Origin: Oleidesulfovibrio sp964593925
GTDB lineage: Bacteria > Desulfobacterota > Desulfovibrionia > Desulfovibrionales > Desulfovibrionaceae
DNA: 51,778 nucleotides
NCBI GenBank assembly: GCA_964593925.1
Contig: CAZQKM010000013.1
Span: forward strand, 1 to 51,778
Direction: 5' to 3'
Shown here: one piece after another, positions 42,207 to 51,468 of the stretch
Numbering within the stretch: position 1 is the stretch's first letter
Layout: each line of letters begins with the position of its first letter
The notes under the pieces: generated by a model
The model's database searches: none
Told to the model about the DNA's origin: nothing
What the model saw: the letters and a program-made list of their open reading frames with translations, nothing else
Made by a program: the position numbers and the translations under genes

Positions 42207-43286
42207 ATGACCATTGTACGCAGAAAGTCGCGCAGGGTAGCCGTTGGGCATGTACCTGTGGGCGCAACGCATCCCATTGTAGTACAAAGTATGACCAATA
42301 CTGATACGCGAGATGTGGAGCAGACGGTTGCACAAATTCTCGCCCTTGAAAAGGCAGGCTGCGAGCTTGTCCGGTTGGCTGTGCTTGATGAAACGGCCGT
42401 GCAGGCGCTTGGGCCAATTAAGGCGGGGATATCTGTTCCGCTGATAGCTGATATTCATTTTGACTATCGTCTTGCTGTGGGGGCTCTTGAGGCTGGGGTA
42501 GACGCCTTGCGCATCAATCCCGGAAACATCGGCGGCCATAAGGCTGTGGATAGAGTGGTTGACGCGGCTAAAGCTCACGGGGCTGTGTTGCGCGTGGGGG
42601 TAAACAGTGGTTCTGTAGAACGAGAGCTGCTTGCCAGATATGGCGGTCCCACCCCCGAGGCCATGGTGGAAAGTGCCCTGCGTCATGTACGTATGCTGGA
42701 GGCCAGAAATTTCGGTAATACCAAGATTTCCTTGAAGTCCTCTTCGGTTATGGGGACAATACATGCCTACCGCTTGCTTGCTCGCCAGTGTGAGTATCCG
42801 CTGCACATCGGTGTCACCGAAGCAGGGAGCATGCTGCGGGGTTCTGTAAAGTCATCCGTGGGAATGGGGATATTGCTGTGGGAAGGTATTGGTGATACCT
42901 TACGAGTTTCATTGACGGAAAATCCTGTGGCAGAAATGGCTGTGGCCTGGGAGATTTTGCGTTCGTTGGGGTTGCGTCACCGTGGGCCGGAACTCATTTC
43001 GTGCCCTACGTGCGGGCGTACTGAAATTGATCTTATTTCTTTGACCAATGAAATAGAGCGGCGTCTTCAAAGTGAAACTGCCATATTCAAGGTGGCGGTC
43101 ATGGGCTGTGTGGTCAATGGCCCGGGTGAGGCGCGTGAGGCGGATATAGGCATTGCCGGCGGACGGGATAAAGGGGTGATCTTCCGTCACGGCAGAGTTA
43201 TACGCACTGTGAAAGGCAGTATGGGCCTTTTGGCTGCGTTCAATGAAGAACTGGACATATTTTTGGCAGAACGCCAAGGGCGGTAA
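42207..43286 (+). CDS. ispG: 4-hydroxy-3-methylbut-2-enyl-diphosphate synthase IspG (GcpE)
   Basis: This 359-aa [4Fe-4S] enzyme catalyses the penultimate step of the MEP isoprenoid pathway. Motifs are HPIVVQSMTNTDTRDV, LIADIHFDYRLA, RINPGNIGG, and the cluster cysteines in ISCPTCGRTEID and MGCVVNGPGEA. AAGGAAG precedes the ATG. It ends 6 bp before proS, and two more isoprenoid genes (ispA, dxs) follow in the same direction. Confidence 0.96.
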   Translation: MTIVRRKSRRVAVGHVPVGATHPIVVQSMTNTDTRDVEQTVAQILALEKAGCELVRLAVLDETAVQALGPIKAGISVPLIADIHFDYRLAVGALEAGVDALRINPGNIGGHKAVDRVVDAAKAHGAVLRVGVNSGSVERELLARYGGPTPEAMVESALRHVRMLEARNFGNTKISLKSSSVMGTIHAYRLLARQCEYPLHIGVTEAGSMLRGSVKSSVGMGILLWEGIGDTLRVSLTENPVAEMAVAWEILRSLGLRHRGPELISCPTCGRTEIDLISLTNEIERRLQSETAIFKVAVMGCVVNGPGEAREADIGIAGGRDKGVIFRHGRVIRTVKGSMGLLAAFNEELDIFLAERQGR

Positions 43287-43292
43287 GCAGCA

Positions 43293-45017
43293 ATGCGCTG
43301 GAGTTTATTGTATATTCCCACTTTGAAAGAAGCTCCCTCTGATGCAGAGGTTGTAAGCCATAAGCTATTGGTGCGTGCGGGGATGATCCGTAAGCTGACT
43401 TCTGGTATTTACAGCTATCTGCCGCTGGGCTTGCGCTCTGTGGAAAAAGTGGCGGCCATTGTCCGTGAAGAGATGAATAGGGCCGGGGCGCAGGAGGTAT
43501 TGATGCCCATGGTACAGCCCGCAGACTTGTGGCAGGAAAGCGGGCGTTGGGACAATTACGGTAAGGAACTGCTGCGCATGCATGACAGGCATGGTCGAGA
43601 CTATTGCCTTGGCCCCACCCACGAGGAAGTCATTACCGCCTTGATTCGTGGTGAAGTCCGATCGTACCGCCAGCTCCCGTTGAACTTGTACCAGATTCAG
43701 ACCAAATTTCGCGACGAGATCCGCCCTCGTTTTGGCCTTATGCGTGGCCGCGAGTTTGTCATGAAGGACGCCTATTCCTTTGACCGTGATACTCAGGGAA
43801 TGGATGTAAGTTACCGTGCCATGTATGATGCGTATACACGTATATTTTCTCGTATGGGCCTGCAGTTTCGTGCGGTTGAGGCTGATTCCGGCTCCATTGG
43901 CGGTAACTTTTCGCATGAGTTCATGGTGCTTGCCCAAACGGGTGAAGATACCATTGCCTTTTGTCACCAGTGTGATTTTTCAGCAAATATCGAGCGCGCG
44001 GAAGTTGCGTGCACGCAGAAACAGTGCTCGGATGCGGGTGAGGTTGTTCAGCAGGTAGACACGCCTGGTAGCCATACGGTGGCCGAGGTATGTGCATTTC
44101 TTGAGGTAGCTCCCTCCCGGCTTGTAAAAACGCTTTTGTATGCCGCTGATGGTGAGCCTGTGGCTGCGCTGGTGCGTGGAGATCGTGAATTAAACGAAAT
44201 AAAGTTTAAAAATTTACTGCATGTGGATTCTCTGGAGCTTGCTACCCCTGAACAGGTTGTAGCCTGGACTGGTGCCCCGGTAGGTTTTGCCGGACCTGTG
44301 GGGCTTGGAGTCAAGCGGGTATACGCGGATAGTGAGTTGCAGGCTGCAACAGACTGGGTAACCGGCGCTAACAAGGCTGACACACATTTGTTGCATGTGG
44401 ACCTGCAACGTGATGCCCAACTGACAGGCTATGCTGACCTGCGTACGGTTACAGAGCAGGATCCCTGCCCGAGATGCGCTGGTAGACTGGAGCTGAAACG
44501 CGGTATTGAAGTGGGGCATGTGTTCAAGCTGGGCAGCAAATACAGTGATGCCATGGGCTGTAGGTATTTGGATGAAAATGGTAAAGAACAAGCGATGCTT
44601 ATGGGTTGTTACGGCATTGGTGTTTCGCGTATCGTTGCTGCGTGCATTGAGCAGAGTCATGACGAAAAGGGTATTGTTTTTCCGCCACCCATTGCGCCTT
44701 TTGAAGTGTTACTGCTCCAGCTTGACACTAAAAATGATGCTGTGAACCAAGCTATTGCCCATTTGTATGAATACCTTATGGCTGCGGGGCACGAAGTGCT
44801 ATTGGATGACCGGAGCGAGCGCCCCGGGGTAAAGTTCAACGATGCCGACTTGATTGGGGTACCCATGCAACTTGTAGTTGGCGGCAGAGGGCTTGAGCGG
44901 GGTATTATCGAAGCCAAGGACCGCCGTAGTGGCCAGAAGGCGGAATTACCGCTGGAGGACGTGGAGCAGGCCTTTGCCCTTTGGCGTCAGGAGGTTTTGA
45001 AGGGCTGGGGACTGTAG
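43293..45017 (+). CDS. proS: prolyl-tRNA synthetase (bacterial type)
   Basis: This 574-aa class II synthetase charges tRNA-Pro. It has RKLTSGIYSYLPLG, motif 2 around QIQTKFRDEIRPRFGLMRGREF, the approximately 180-residue editing insertion (about 220-400, with DTIAFCHQCDFSANIERAEV) that hydrolyses Ala-tRNA-Pro, motif 3 in GCYGIGVSRIVAACIEQ and a C-terminal anticodon-binding domain. Length is standard for the editing-competent type. Confidence 0.96.
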   Translation: MRWSLLYIPTLKEAPSDAEVVSHKLLVRAGMIRKLTSGIYSYLPLGLRSVEKVAAIVREEMNRAGAQEVLMPMVQPADLWQESGRWDNYGKELLRMHDRHGRDYCLGPTHEEVITALIRGEVRSYRQLPLNLYQIQTKFRDEIRPRFGLMRGREFVMKDAYSFDRDTQGMDVSYRAMYDAYTRIFSRMGLQFRAVEADSGSIGGNFSHEFMVLAQTGEDTIAFCHQCDFSANIERAEVACTQKQCSDAGEVVQQVDTPGSHTVAEVCAFLEVAPSRLVKTLLYAADGEPVAALVRGDRELNEIKFKNLLHVDSLELATPEQVVAWTGAPVGFAGPVGLGVKRVYADSELQAATDWVTGANKADTHLLHVDLQRDAQLTGYADLRTVTEQDPCPRCAGRLELKRGIEVGHVFKLGSKYSDAMGCRYLDENGKEQAMLMGCYGIGVSRIVAACIEQSHDEKGIVFPPPIAPFEVLLLQLDTKNDAVNQAIAHLYEYLMAAGHEVLLDDRSERPGVKFNDADLIGVPMQLVVGGRGLERGIIEAKDRRSGQKAELPLEDVEQAFALWRQEVLKGWGL

Positions 45018-45118
45018 TAGCCAAGTCTGTATTTGGGACCGGGGCCGGGTTTTTAAAGTGAAAGGACCTTTGTGCAGGCCGTCAAGACCACTCGCAGGCT
45101 TATGATCAGGGGCGCGGT

Positions 45119-46579
45119 ATGGCAAATATAGTATCCGTCAGCGAACTTACACGTGGCATACGTCATTCCCTTGAGAAAACTTTTCCCTTTGTATGGGTGC
45201 GCGGGCAGATTGCCAATCTTTCCCGCCCTGCCTCCGGTCATATTTATTTTTCTCTCAAAGATGACGAGGCCTCTCTTGCATGTGTCTGGTTTCGTACTGC
45301 ACAGCGCGGTACAGAGACATTTGATCCTCTTACAGGTGAGGTATTTGAAGAAGAGCCCCGTTTCGGGACGGCAGCCACCATTCAAAATGGTCAGGAACTG
45401 CTGTGTGCGGGGCGTATCTCTGTATACGGGCAGCGTGGCATATACCAGCTTGTGGTGGAGTTGGCCCGGGAAGCAGGAAAGGGCGAACTGTATGCTCGGT
45501 TTGAGGCTTTGAAGCAGAAGCTTGCTGCCTTGGGCTGGTTTGAGGCCCGGCGCAAGCGTCCTCTGCCGTCTTTGCCTCGCAGGGTGGCTCTGGTTACTTC
45601 AGCCACAGGGGCTGCAGTGCATGATTTTATTCACATTGCCAGTGGTAGAGGCTGTGGCTGTGATCTTCGCATATACCCTGCGTTGGTGCAGGGAGAGGAA
45701 GCCCCTCTGTCTTTGGTAACTGCCATTAAGCTGGTAACAGAGCAGGGCTGGGCCGAGCTTGTCGTGCTTATTCGGGGGGGAGGTTCGCAGGAAGACCTCT
45801 GGGCCTTTAATGACGAGCGTGTGGCACAGGCTATTTATGAAAGCCCTTTGCCAGTACTGGCGGGTGTTGGCCATGAGGTGGACACTACCATTGCAGATAT
45901 GGTGGCTGACGTGCGCGCAGCAACCCCTTCGCATGCAGCGCAGTTGTTGTGGCCTGCACGGTATGAGCTGGTGCAGCGGGTAGATGATGTTGAGCTTGCT
46001 TTGCAGCGTGTGTGGGCAAAATATATACAACAACGAGAACAGGATTTTGAATTGCGTGCAAGGGCGTTGGCCTGGTTGTCTCCGGCCCGGGCACTTGCCC
46101 GCCAGGAGGACCGCCTGTGGGCTGTGACAAAACGCCTTGAGTATGCCGCAAATGTGTGGATCAAGTGTAGAGATGGGGAGTTTAAAGCCTTGGTAGCAGA
46201 GTTGAAACGGGTATACGGACTGTTTGCCTTGGATGCAAAAGATCTTCGTTTACAGCAATTGGCCAACCGTTTGGCGCGGGCAAGGGCTGCTGCGGATACC
46301 TTGGCTGAACAAGCGCTTGAGCACATGACATTGCGCCTCAAGGGGGTGGATCCGCTGGCCCCGCTTCACAGGGGGTACAGCCTTGTGCAGCAACGTGATG
46401 GTAGTGTTGTCCGAAGCCTGGCTGATGCCACCACGGGGGATACCCTGTGTATTACGGTGCATGATGGTCGTCTTGATGTGCATGTAGATGCCTTGCATCC
46501 CATGGATAATATCCGGTCACTGCCTGTTGAGCATACACATGAGGTGCCGGCTCAACATGGAAGAAAGGGAGTGGAATAA
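45119..46579 (+). CDS. xseA: exodeoxyribonuclease VII large subunit
   Basis: This 486-aa subunit carries the nuclease activity of exonuclease VII, which degrades single-stranded DNA from both ends. The N-terminal OB-fold (about 15-110) includes FPFVWVRGQIANLSRP and HIYFSLKDD. The catalytic domain shows RVALVTSATGAAVHDFI, VLIRGGGSQEDLWAFND and GVGHEVDTTIADMVADVRA, then a long coiled coil. Its partner xseB lies two genes on, with only an M23 peptidase between. Confidence 0.95.
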   Translation: MANIVSVSELTRGIRHSLEKTFPFVWVRGQIANLSRPASGHIYFSLKDDEASLACVWFRTAQRGTETFDPLTGEVFEEEPRFGTAATIQNGQELLCAGRISVYGQRGIYQLVVELAREAGKGELYARFEALKQKLAALGWFEARRKRPLPSLPRRVALVTSATGAAVHDFIHIASGRGCGCDLRIYPALVQGEEAPLSLVTAIKLVTEQGWAELVVLIRGGGSQEDLWAFNDERVAQAIYESPLPVLAGVGHEVDTTIADMVADVRAATPSHAAQLLWPARYELVQRVDDVELALQRVWAKYIQQREQDFELRARALAWLSPARALARQEDRLWAVTKRLEYAANVWIKCRDGEFKALVAELKRVYGLFALDAKDLRLQQLANRLARARAAADTLAEQALEHMTLRLKGVDPLAPLHRGYSLVQQRDGSVVRSLADATTGDTLCITVHDGRLDVHVDALHPMDNIRSLPVEHTHEVPAQHGRKGVE

Positions 46580-46581
46580 AT

Positions 46582-47520
46582 ATGTCGACAAGAGTGCTAT
46601 CTTGCCTGCAATGCAGCATGCCCAGATATTTTCGGACTGCCTGTTATTTCATCTGGGGGCTGGGGGTACTTTTTTTTGCTTCAGTAGCCATGATGAGCGT
46701 GAGTTTTCCCGCTTTTGCTATGGTACGTCTGGAAGCTCCTGAGTCTGTCAACCCGGGACAGCCTTTTGTGGTGACTCTTGTCGCCGATGAACCCCTGGTT
46801 AGTGTCCGTCTTGAGTGGCGTGGATACAAATTTGTGTTGCCGGTGGAAGAACTAGAGGCAGAAACGGGAAAGGGCTATAGGGCTCAGGCACTGTTGGGGG
46901 TGAGCTTGTCAGAAAAGAGTGACACACTTCCCCTACGGGTGCGCGTGTCATTTTCTGGAAAAGAACAGGCAAGCGTGCGATCCCTGAAAGTGCGTCCGAA
47001 AGACTATCCTGAACAGCGGTTGAACGTGAAAAAAAACTATGTGGACCTTTCTAAATCAGATCTTGCAAGATACCGTAAAGAGCGCAAAGAAGTTAATGGC
47101 GCGCTCAATGCCCTGACAGCTGAACGCCACTGGCTGCTTCCCCTGCGGCGACCTGTGCCCGGAGAAGTGTCCAGCGCCTTTGGCCTGCGTAGGATATTTA
47201 ATGGTCAGCCCCGTAAGCCTCATTCGGGTATTGACATGCGCGGTGCCCAAGGAACTCCTATTGCAGCTTGTGCCGACGGTGTGGTAGTGCTGAAGGTTGA
47301 CCATTTTTTTACTGGAAATTCTGTGTACATTGATCATGGCGAAGGTGTTGTGAGCATGTATTTTCATATGTCTCAAGTGGATGTTGTTGCAGGGCAGAAG
47401 GTGAAAAAAGGCCAGACTATCGGTGCGGTGGGCAGCACAGGCCGGGTTACAGGTCCGCATCTACATTTCGGCTTGAGCTTGCAGGGAACCGCTGTGGACC
47501 CTACATCGTTGTTTGAATAA
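46582..47520 (+). CDS. M23-family metallopeptidase (LytM-like)
   Basis: This 312-aa exported protein starts 2 bp after xseA. An N-terminal hydrophobic segment (about 24-48, ending FPAFA) is a signal peptide or anchor. The C-terminal M23 domain (about 190-310) holds zinc ligands in KPHSGIDMRG and GPHLHFGLS plus MYFHMSQ, so it should be an active peptidoglycan endopeptidase, not a degenerate activator. The middle (50-150) looks like a small beta domain. It is the envelope gene of an otherwise DNA-repair and isoprenoid operon. Confidence 0.9.
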   Translation: MSTRVLSCLQCSMPRYFRTACYFIWGLGVLFFASVAMMSVSFPAFAMVRLEAPESVNPGQPFVVTLVADEPLVSVRLEWRGYKFVLPVEELEAETGKGYRAQALLGVSLSEKSDTLPLRVRVSFSGKEQASVRSLKVRPKDYPEQRLNVKKNYVDLSKSDLARYRKERKEVNGALNALTAERHWLLPLRRPVPGEVSSAFGLRRIFNGQPRKPHSGIDMRGAQGTPIAACADGVVVLKVDHFFTGNSVYIDHGEGVVSMYFHMSQVDVVAGQKVKKGQTIGAVGSTGRVTGPHLHFGLSLQGTAVDPTSLFE

Positions 47521-47552
47521 GGTGCCTGAAGGCCGTAAGTGAGGCGTTACGC

Positions 47553-47816
47553 ATGGATACAAGCAAACCTGATTCGTTCGAATCGCAGCTTGATCGGCTG
47601 CAATGTATTGTGAAGCAGTTGGAAAAAGACAATCTGCCCCTGGAAGAGGGGGTGGCCTTGTATAAAGAGGGTCTTGAGCTTACAGCTTCTTGCCGTAAGC
47701 AACTGCATGCCGCGCGTAATGATATTACGGTTTTCAGCGAAGGGTTATTGACGGATTTTGAGGCACATCCATCTGACAGCAAAGCGCCGGCTGATGATGT
47801 AACACTTTCTGAATGA
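47553..47816 (+). CDS. xseB: exodeoxyribonuclease VII small subunit
   Basis: This 87-aa helical protein has the XseB signature SFESQLDRLQCIVKQLE and LPLEEGVALYKEGLELT. Several copies wrap the coiled coil of XseA to form exonuclease VII. It lies 32 bp after the M23 gene and 69 bp before ispA. Confidence 0.94.
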   Translation: MDTSKPDSFESQLDRLQCIVKQLEKDNLPLEEGVALYKEGLELTASCRKQLHAARNDITVFSEGLLTDFEAHPSDSKAPADDVTLSE

Positions 47817-47885
47817 CCAGATTTGGGCTTGATCTGGTTTGTACGAATGGCACCAGCAACCATATAATTTTTACAGGACAGAGCA

Positions 47886-48800
47886 GTGAATCAACAGGCT
47901 ATGATGACGCCGCAGGTCTTGAAGCAGAAGCTCAAGGCAGAGGCCGCGGATGTGGAAGCATTTTTAGAAATCTGTCTGAAAGGACGCGGAATTCCCGAGG
48001 GCCTCTTGCAGGCCATGGACTATAGCCTGCTTGCCGGAGGCAAGCGCTTACGTCCTGTATTATGCCTGACGACAGCCAGGCTTTTTGGCCTGTCCAAGGA
48101 TGCCGTGATGCCTTTTGCCGGTGCCTTGGAGCTTATTCATACGTATTCACTGATTCACGACGATTTGCCTGCCATGGACGATGACGATTTGCGTCGCGGT
48201 ATGCCGTCGAACCATAAAAAATTTGATGAGGCGACAGCTATTTTAGCTGGCGACGGTCTGTTGACCGAGGCTTTCAGCCTTATGGCCTCGGTAGGCGAAA
48301 CGTTTGATGCCCGGCATGTGCTTGAGGCCATGGCCATCGTATCTGCCGCTGCCGGTGCAGGGGGTATGGTAGGTGGGCAGATGCTTGATATGGAGTATAC
48401 CGGACGTGGGGATGTTTCGCTAACCATGTTGCGTGGCATGCATGCCATGAAAACAGGGGCTTTGATCCGTTGTGCATGTCTTGTGGGGGCGCGGCTTGCT
48501 GGCGTTTCTACTGAAGATGCACAGCGTATTGCCCGGTATGGCGAGGGCATTGGGGTAGCGTTTCAGATTGTGGACGATATTTTGGACGAGATTGGCGATG
48601 AGGCGACGCTGGGTAAGCCTGTTGGTAGTGACAGGGAGCAGGGAAAAAATACTTATCCCAGCCTACTGGGCTTGGAAAAGAGTAAAGAGTTGGCCCAGGA
48701 GCAGGCTGATATTGCCGTGGGGGCTCTTGCACCGTACGCGGGTGATGAGGCGTTCTTTTTGCGTAGCCTTGCCCAGTATATTGTTGATCGTGTGGCTTGA
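47886..48800 (+). CDS. ispA: (2E,6E)-farnesyl diphosphate synthase
   Basis: This 304-aa prenyltransferase condenses isopentenyl diphosphate with dimethylallyl and geranyl diphosphates. The first Asp-rich motif is in HDDLPAMDDDDLRRG and the second in IVDDILDEIGD, with LLAGGKRLRPVL near residue 45. GTG at 47886 is the likely start, though ATG six codons later is possible. It is located between xseB and dxs, an arrangement common to many proteobacteria. Confidence 0.93.
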   Translation: MNQQAMMTPQVLKQKLKAEAADVEAFLEICLKGRGIPEGLLQAMDYSLLAGGKRLRPVLCLTTARLFGLSKDAVMPFAGALELIHTYSLIHDDLPAMDDDDLRRGMPSNHKKFDEATAILAGDGLLTEAFSLMASVGETFDARHVLEAMAIVSAAAGAGGMVGGQMLDMEYTGRGDVSLTMLRGMHAMKTGALIRCACLVGARLAGVSTEDAQRIARYGEGIGVAFQIVDDILDEIGDEATLGKPVGSDREQGKNTYPSLLGLEKSKELAQEQADIAVGALAPYAGDEAFFLRSLAQYIVDRVA

Positions 48801-48905
48801 TGGGAGCCTTTTGGGGAAATGGGCGGGAGTGCTGTTTGAGGACTCAAATTTCTGTACAAGATTACATTGTGCAGGTGTATGTCAGGCTGTAGCAGGATAA
48901 AAAGA

Positions 48906-50819
48906 ATGAGCCAAAACGGCGATACGATAAAAAATATACTGGATGATATCACAGTGCCCGCCGATGTGGCTGCCCTTGATGATGGGCAGATAGAGCAGCT
49001 TGCGGGTGAGTTACGTGAGCGTATCATCTGCACGGTATCAAAGAATGGTGGACACTTGGCACCTTCGTTGGGTGTTGTGGAGCTGACTCTTGCGCTGCTT
49101 AGCGTGTTTAATCTGGAAAAAGATAAGTTCATCTGGGATGTGGGGCACCAGGCATATGCCTGGAAACTGCTTACCGGACGCTGCGATGCTTTTTCCACAC
49201 TGCGTCAATACAAGGGGCTCAGTGGTTTTCCCAAAATGAGCGAGAGTCCTTATGACCACTTTGGTGTAGGGCATTCTTCCACCTCCATTTCTGCTGCTGC
49301 AGGAATGGCCATGGCTCGTGATTTGGCGGGTGAGGATCATGATGTCATTGCAGTAATTGGTGATGGTTCAATGACGGCTGGATTGGCCTTTGAGGGGCTA
49401 AACCAAGCAGGGCACCAAGGCCGCAGACTACTTGTCATTTTGAATGATAATGAGATGTCCATTTCCAAAAACGTGGGAGCACTCTCACTTTTTCTCAGCC
49501 GGAACCTTTCGGCTCATTGGGTGCGTCGCATGAAGCGTGACCTGGAGACATGGTTTAAATCCATACCAGGCATTGGGGAAGAGATGCTTAACTATGCAAA
49601 GCGTAGTGAGCATAGTCTGAAAAGTTTTTTTACTCCGGGCATGCTGTTTGAGGCCTTTCGGTTTAACTATGTCGGGCCCGTAGACGGCCACGATGTTCAA
49701 GGCCTTGTAAAAGTGCTGGAAATGGCACGTTCATTGGATGAACCGGTTCTGCTGCATGTATTGACAAAAAAAGGTAAGGGATATGAGCCTGCTGAACAGA
49801 ATCCTACATATTTTCATGGTGTGGGCAAGTTTGAGCTGGAAGCAGATGATACATGCCAAGCTGCAGAGGCCGCAACCTTGCCCACCTACACAGAGGTATT
49901 TGGTAAAACTCTGTGTGGGCTAGCTGAGGAAGATGAGCGCATTGTTGCGATCACCGCGGCCATGCCTGAAGGCAGTGGCCTGAGTGCATTTAGCGAGCGT
50001 TTTCCTGAGCGGTTTGTAGATGTGGGTATCTGTGAACAGCATGCCGTAACCTTTGCTGCTGGCTTGGCATCTCGGGGATTTCGCCCAGTTGTGGCCATAT
50101 ATTCCACTTTTTTACAACGTTCCTACGACCAAATCGTACATGATGTCTGTCTGCAGAATCTGCCCGTGATATTTTGCCTTGACCGTGGTGGTCTTGTGGG
50201 AGAAGACGGCCCCACACATCATGGTGCCTTTGATTTGAGCTATCTGCGCCACATTCCCAATATGACTATCATGGCGCCCAAGGATGAGGTAGAGCTGCAG
50301 GATGCCATGAAAACAGCAGTTGCCGCCGCTCACCCGGTTGCCATTCGATACCCAAGGGGGATTGGTACTGGTGCATGCCTGAAAGATGCGCCAGAGGTAT
50401 TTGAAATCGGACGTGGCGAGTTTTTGAAAAAAGGTTCCAGGGTAGCCATAGTGGCCGTGGGGAGTAGGGTGCATCCTGCACTCTCTGTGGCTAATGTCCT
50501 AGAGCGAGATCAGGGGCATGCTGTTACTGTATTCAATGCGCGTTTTATCAAGCCTTTGGATACACAGGCATTGTTGGACATTGCTTCGTCGCATGAAAGC
50601 ATGTTGTTACTTGAAGAAAATACGCTGATGGGCGGCTTTTCATCCGGGGTACTGGAGGCACTTGCCGATAATGTCTGCCTGCCTGGCATACGCATACGTC
50701 GCTTGGGCCTGCCGGATGACTTTGTGACCCATGGCAAGGCAGATGAGTTGCGTAAATTGACCGGCATTGACCGGGAAGCCATACGGCGTGAGGTGTGTGT
50801 CCTATTGGACGCGAACTAA
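48906..50819 (+). CDS. dxs: 1-deoxy-D-xylulose-5-phosphate synthase
   Basis: This 637-aa thiamine-diphosphate enzyme condenses pyruvate and glyceraldehyde-3-phosphate, the first step of the MEP pathway. The cofactor motif is GDGSMTAGLAFEGLN ... NDNEMS, with HLAPSLGVVELT, GLVGEDGPTHHG and GGFSSGVLEAL elsewhere. The start MSQNGDTIKN is preceded by AGGATAAAAAG. It is last of the operon and uses a product of the glycolytic enzymes encoded in the same window. Confidence 0.96.
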   Translation: MSQNGDTIKNILDDITVPADVAALDDGQIEQLAGELRERIICTVSKNGGHLAPSLGVVELTLALLSVFNLEKDKFIWDVGHQAYAWKLLTGRCDAFSTLRQYKGLSGFPKMSESPYDHFGVGHSSTSISAAAGMAMARDLAGEDHDVIAVIGDGSMTAGLAFEGLNQAGHQGRRLLVILNDNEMSISKNVGALSLFLSRNLSAHWVRRMKRDLETWFKSIPGIGEEMLNYAKRSEHSLKSFFTPGMLFEAFRFNYVGPVDGHDVQGLVKVLEMARSLDEPVLLHVLTKKGKGYEPAEQNPTYFHGVGKFELEADDTCQAAEAATLPTYTEVFGKTLCGLAEEDERIVAITAAMPEGSGLSAFSERFPERFVDVGICEQHAVTFAAGLASRGFRPVVAIYSTFLQRSYDQIVHDVCLQNLPVIFCLDRGGLVGEDGPTHHGAFDLSYLRHIPNMTIMAPKDEVELQDAMKTAVAAAHPVAIRYPRGIGTGACLKDAPEVFEIGRGEFLKKGSRVAIVAVGSRVHPALSVANVLERDQGHAVTVFNARFIKPLDTQALLDIASSHESMLLLEENTLMGGFSSGVLEALADNVCLPGIRIRRLGLPDDFVTHGKADELRKLTGIDREAIRREVCVLLDAN

Positions 50820-51156
50820 AGCGCTTCATGAGGGTACAGTGCTGCTCTTGTTGTTTGTATCTGGAGCAACACGGGGTATTTGCGACAGGCGTGCATCGAT
50901 ATACTATCGTATCATGCGTGTTTTTATACATTAAAATAGTAACCTGGAGGTGTTTTTTTCTTGCTGTAGGTTGTAGGTGCCTGCCTGACACCTGACTAAA
51001 GTTTTTTGTAGTCTTGGGACTGTCGGGAAAAAATTTGAAAAATATTTGAAAAATAAATGTATTATTTTTTATCTTTTACTACCTAGTGTACAAATTATGG
51101 CTAGTAAATAAGAGTGCAGCTCTGCGTTCTGTTTAAGTCTGAATTGGAGAGTTTTG
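50820..51156. other. intergenic region between dxs and the cytochrome gene
   Basis: These 337 bp hold no credible gene. AGGTG/CACCT (about 50978-50996), followed by GACTAAAGTTTTTTG, is a weak candidate terminator for dxs. The stretch 51025-51075 is very AT-rich and contains TTGAAA (51035-51040) with TGTATT (51058-51063) 17 bp on, or TATTAT (51060-51065) at 19 bp, as a tentative cytochrome promoter. Confidence 0.45.
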
Positions 51157-51468
51157 ATGAAAAAGATGATTTTGCTGTTGAGTTTGTGTGTTGTGTTGGG
51201 TGTTGGGGTGGCCATAGCCATGGCTGAAGAAGATGGGGCAGCATTGTACCGTAGTTGCTCCGGCTGCCACGGTGCTGATGGCTCCAAGGTTGCCATGGGT
51301 GTGGGCAAACCTCTTAAAGGTCAGACTGCCGAGGCGTTGTACAGCAGTTTGAAGGGGTATGCCGAGGGTACGTTTGGCGGTCCTAAAAAATCTGTAATGG
51401 TGAATATCGTAAAACGTTTGGATGATCAGCAAATGAAGGCACTTGCCGACCACATGGCCACCTTTTAA
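51157..51468 (+). CDS. periplasmic cytochrome c553-type monohaem cytochrome
   Basis: This 103-aa exported class I c-type cytochrome carries a signal peptide (about 1-23, ending AIAMA). One haem site, CSGCH, lies at about residue 35, and a candidate axial Met is in KKSVMVN. Size and layout match cytochrome c553 of Desulfovibrio, an electron carrier for periplasmic dehydrogenases and oxidases. The ATG at 51157 follows GGAGA; a TTG one codon earlier is less likely. It is monocistronic, with a terminator downstream. Confidence 0.9.
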   Translation: MKKMILLLSLCVVLGVGVAIAMAEEDGAALYRSCSGCHGADGSKVAMGVGKPLKGQTAEALYSSLKGYAEGTFGGPKKSVMVNIVKRLDDQQMKALADHMATF

